From contig PBBT01000022.1 in assembly GCA_002717725.1 (NCBI GenBank), positions 1 to 16,491 on the forward strand: a DNA stretch of 16,491 bases, read 5' to 3'. A program made the translations under genes and the position numbers. The notes under the pieces were generated by a model. The model was not told where the DNA came from. It made no database searches and saw nothing but the letters and a program-made list of their open reading frames with translations. Source of the stretch: Chloroflexota bacterium. Lineage in GTDB: Bacteria > Chloroflexota > Dehalococcoidia > SAR202 > UBA6927. How positions within the stretch are numbered: position 1 is the stretch's first letter; each line of letters opens with the position of its first letter. Below are positions 15,037-16,491 of the stretch, one piece after another.

Positions 15037-15091
15037 AAATCAGGACAAATGATGTCGCTATACCTATTCTGATTATCCATTTATCACTCAT
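15011..15091 (-). CDS. 26-aa single-span membrane micro-ORF, leftward
   Basis: Starts ATG 15091 and ends TAA 15011-15013. The product is a short charged start (MSDKW) followed by a membrane helix (IIRIGIATSFVLIYVIFRMV). The ribosome binding site GGGGGG, five to six bases before the ATG, is strong. It overlaps the following 57-codon ORF. Upstream lie a plausible leftward promoter (TTGAAT at 15159-15164, TAATAT at 15136-15141 as complements, 17-bp spacing) and repeated TTATTTCGTA boxes, which support a regulated tiny operon. Small hydrophobic peptides of this size include toxins, respiratory or transporter accessory subunits, and regulators; no choice among these is possible. Confidence 0.5.
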   Translation of the reverse strand: MSDKWIIRIGIATSFVLIYVIFRMVF

Positions 15092-15113
15092 AAATCCCCC
15101 CGAAGGTTTCGAT

Positions 15114-15175
15114 TTATTTCGTATATTTATTCGAAATATTAAACTTATTTCGTAATTGATTCAATTTATTTCGTA
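15114..15175 (-). promoter_or_regulatory. Repeat cluster over a leftward promoter
   Basis: TTATTTCGTA occurs three times (15114-15123, 15145-15154, 15166-15175), and an inverted core CGAAATA lies at 15132-15138. Start-to-start distances are 31 and 21 bp, close to three and two helical turns, so the sites face the same side of the DNA. On the - strand a promoter (-35 TTGAAT, complement of 15159-15164; -10 TAATAT, complement of 15136-15141; 17-bp spacer) is overlaid by these boxes. This fits cooperative binding of a regulator in the divergent gap between two micro-ORFs. Confidence 0.45.
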
Positions 15176-15257
15176 ATCAAGCGTTAATTTTATTTTAATA
15201 ATCTCTTAACATCTAAATGCAATAATGATTCTGATGCGGAAAATATGAGGTATTAAA

Positions 15258-15356
15258 ATGCAAAAATTTCTTTCAAACCACCCTACACTATTTATAACAA
15301 TTTCGCTAACAATTATCATTTCAACCCCAGGGCTTGTGACTATTTTTTCAACGTAA
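15258..15356 (+). CDS. 32-aa membrane micro-ORF, rightward
   Basis: ATG 15258 to TAA 15354-15356. The product starts MQKFLSNHPTLFITISLTII and ends with ISTPGLVTIFST, one membrane helix with few charges. GAGGT at about -10 is a good ribosome binding site. It is divergent from the leftward micro-ORF pair across the repeat cluster and lies 166 bp before the 201-aa membrane protein gene. No family is recognised. Toxin-like or accessory membrane peptides are possible, but nothing specific supports either. Confidence 0.45.
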   Translation: MQKFLSNHPTLFITISLTIIISTPGLVTIFST

Positions 15357-15360
15357 AATA

Positions 15361-15420
15361 ATCACATATATTAATTTTCAAATGAGTTTTTAAATCCGCA
15401 TCAACTCACATTTTTGTGAT
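15361..15420 (+). other. Possible structured leader between two + genes
   Basis: Nested inverted repeats occur: ATCACA (15361-15366) with TGTGAT (15415-15420), GAGTT with AACTC inside, and the local alternative TCACA-TTTT-TGTGA (15406-15419). The two foldings exclude one another. No T-tract follows, so this is not an ordinary terminator. The remaining sequence to 15510 is AT-rich without a recognisable gene. Confidence 0.2.
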
Positions 15421-15522
15421 ACTTAAATTTAAAAATAAATGCTCCTGTATTGTCTTTCATTAAATTTTTAACTTACCGATAATTGGAATAAGTTTCCACC
15501 AAATGATATACAGGAGGTAAAA

Positions 15523-16128
15523 ATGGGAACATATTCTAATAAATCGCTAGCTGGTTTATGTCTAATAATCGGACCTATCGTAGGAATGGTTTCTTGGATG
15601 CTAATTGGCTTTGTTTTGGGCGAAGGAGACACTAGCCAAGCAGCCTTCCAAGACGCTCTTTTAGGAGATTGGGAAAGAATTTTTGGAATTTTGCCGATGT
15701 TAGGATTCTTTGCAGCATTACATGGACTCCTGGTCCTACAATCTGGAATTGGAAGTGACGAAAACGGTCATGCATTCTCTCTTCTAGGAGTAAGACTATG
15801 GACATTCAACATAATTTCTGGTTTAGTCCTAATCGGATTAGCACTTGCTGGACAGGCCGCACTCGGTCATTACGTTGGTACCCTTGGAGAATTAATGGGA
15901 TCTATAGGTATCCTATTATTCGCATTAGCACTATCAACCCGTGAAGATCAAAATAAGATCGTTCAGTTGATCATGGCTGTTGTGGCATTAATAGGAACAA
16001 TTGCTATCGTATTATACATATGTGATCTAGGGGTAGACCTGGAACTTTATGATGCTCTTCTTACTCCATATTACTTAGTTTGGACAATTTGGTCAGTAAT
16101 ATTAGGTTGGAATTTGCTAAAGAAATAA
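15523..16128 (+). CDS. Multi-span membrane protein, unknown
   Basis: 201 residues with about six hydrophobic segments (near 8-31, 52-73, 89-110, 118-137, 148-168, 181-199), so an integral inner-membrane protein. Short polar loops include DTSQAAFQDALLGDWER (about 36-52) and STREDQNK (about 138-145), and the C-terminus ends LLKK. I do not recognise a transporter or enzyme signature. The ribosome binding site is the best in the window: a full AGGAGG (15512-15517) six bases before the ATG, suggesting high translation. It stands alone, ended by a strong terminator, with 166 bp of AT-rich leader. Confidence 0.8.
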   Translation: MGTYSNKSLAGLCLIIGPIVGMVSWMLIGFVLGEGDTSQAAFQDALLGDWERIFGILPMLGFFAALHGLLVLQSGIGSDENGHAFSLLGVRLWTFNIISGLVLIGLALAGQAALGHYVGTLGELMGSIGILLFALALSTREDQNKIVQLIMAVVALIGTIAIVLYICDLGVDLELYDALLTPYYLVWTIWSVILGWNLLKK

Positions 16129-16146
16129 TTGATACTATTTAGCAAT

Positions 16147-16182
16147 AATAAAAGAGGGAGGCTTGTGCCTCCCTCTTTTATT
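16147..16182. terminator. Strong bidirectional terminator
   Basis: A perfect 16-bp stem (16147-16162 with 16167-16182) with core AGAGGGAGGC, a TTGT loop, and A-rich/T-rich ends on both sides (TTTTATTTT rightward, TTTTATTATT leftward). It lies between the convergent membrane protein gene and yaaA and can end both transcripts. Confidence 0.93.
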
Positions 16183-16194
16183 TTGTACAAAAAA

Positions 16195-16491
16195 CTAGGG
16201 CTGATCACGAATGAACACTAATTTGTCATCAGTAGAAAAAGCATCATCAAATGCATATCCACCATAGTCAAAAGTCTTCATCCCCTCAACATTTTCAAGT
16301 TTATTTTTTATAATATAAGAAGACATCATGCCACGCGCGGGCTTTGCAAAAACTGCAAGGGTACGAAGCTTACCAGCTTTTCTTTCCTTGAACACAGGAG
16401 TTACAATTCTCCCATTAATTGAGCTTGATTTTACTGACTTAAAATATTCAACTGAAGCCAAATTTACAATCACTTTTTCCTTATGACTTTC
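16195..16491 (-). CDS. yaaA: YaaA-family peroxide stress protein, C-terminal part
   Basis: The frame is open to the right window edge, so only about the last 98 residues are present; the GTG at 16473-16471 is an internal Val, not a start. VIVNLASVEYFKSVK, VTPVFKER, FAKPARGMM and SYIIKNKL, then FDYGGYAFDDAFS and ELVF-like KLVFIRDQP match the order of the conserved C-terminal blocks of YaaA (DUF328). That family limits oxidative DNA damage by lowering free intracellular iron during peroxide stress and binds DNA. The protein is cytoplasmic. It is convergent with the neighbouring membrane protein gene and separated from it by the strong terminator. Confidence 0.9.
   Translation of the reverse strand, partial: ESHKEKVIVNLASVEYFKSVKSSSINGRIVTPVFKERKAGKLRTLAVFAKPARGMMSSYIIKNKLENVEGMKTFDYGGYAFDDAFSTDDKLVFIRDQP

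Noticed and set aside
14876..15052. 58-codon + strand ORF antisense to the 57-aa leftward micro-ORF
   Set aside because: It has no ribosome binding site and a Lys/Asn/Pro-rich product without structure, while the opposite strand gives a coherent membrane helix coupled to an ORF with a strong ribosome binding site.

Overview
The window is AT-rich, gene-dense bacterial DNA. Starts are mostly ATG with clear GGAG/AGGAG-type ribosome binding sites, there is one clear TTG start, and intergenic gaps are short. The gene mix (DMT and MFS transporters, a sulfatase, a GMC oxidoreductase, an aldo/keto reductase and many tiny membrane proteins) suits a free-living heterotroph, possibly a marine lineage such as SAR202-type Chloroflexota. 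That placement is a guess from gene content. No rRNA, tRNA, CRISPR array, transposase or phage gene was recognised, so I read this as chromosome.

Left part (1-3735): the 3' end of an unidentified gene is followed by a hairpin. Next come an EamA/DMT permease (209-1120), a 24-residue membrane microprotein (1140-1214) and DNA polymerase IV (dinB, 1265-2353). A leftward cassette faces dinB: a 69-aa membrane protein, a membrane-anchored protein with five TPRs, and a short anchored protein with a His/Lys-rich tail.

Middle part (3876-11778) looks like a carbohydrate catabolic locus. An aldo/keto reductase is followed by a terminator, then a tightly coupled pair: an 844-aa divergent transketolase-like ThDP enzyme and a 559-aa pectate-lyase-like alpha/alpha-barrel protein, separated by 1 nt. 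Convergent to these is a two-gene MFS transporter-sulfatase operon. None of the enzymes has a signal peptide. The simplest inferred model is uptake of a small, possibly sulfated, sugar by the MFS protein, desulfation in the cytoplasm, and further processing by the lyase-like, transketolase-like and reductase enzymes. This combination is the best candidate in the window for an undescribed pathway.

Right part (11953-14818) is one rightward run behind a good TTGACA promoter: two tandem paralogous small single-span membrane proteins, a two-span membrane protein started at TTG, a WrbA-like flavodoxin-fold protein overlapping it by ATGA, and a GMC-family FAD oxidoreductase. The long interval 14819-15522 is not empty. 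It holds two overlapping leftward membrane micro-ORFs (57 and 26 aa), a divergent 32-aa membrane micro-ORF, and between them a cluster of TTATTTCGTA repeats laid over a leftward promoter. A six-span membrane protein (15523-16128), a perfect 16-bp terminator stem and the C-terminal part of a YaaA-family peroxide-stress protein (leftward, cut by the window edge) finish the window.

Two themes stand out: the sugar/sulfate locus, and an unusually high number of tiny membrane proteins with convincing ribosome binding sites.
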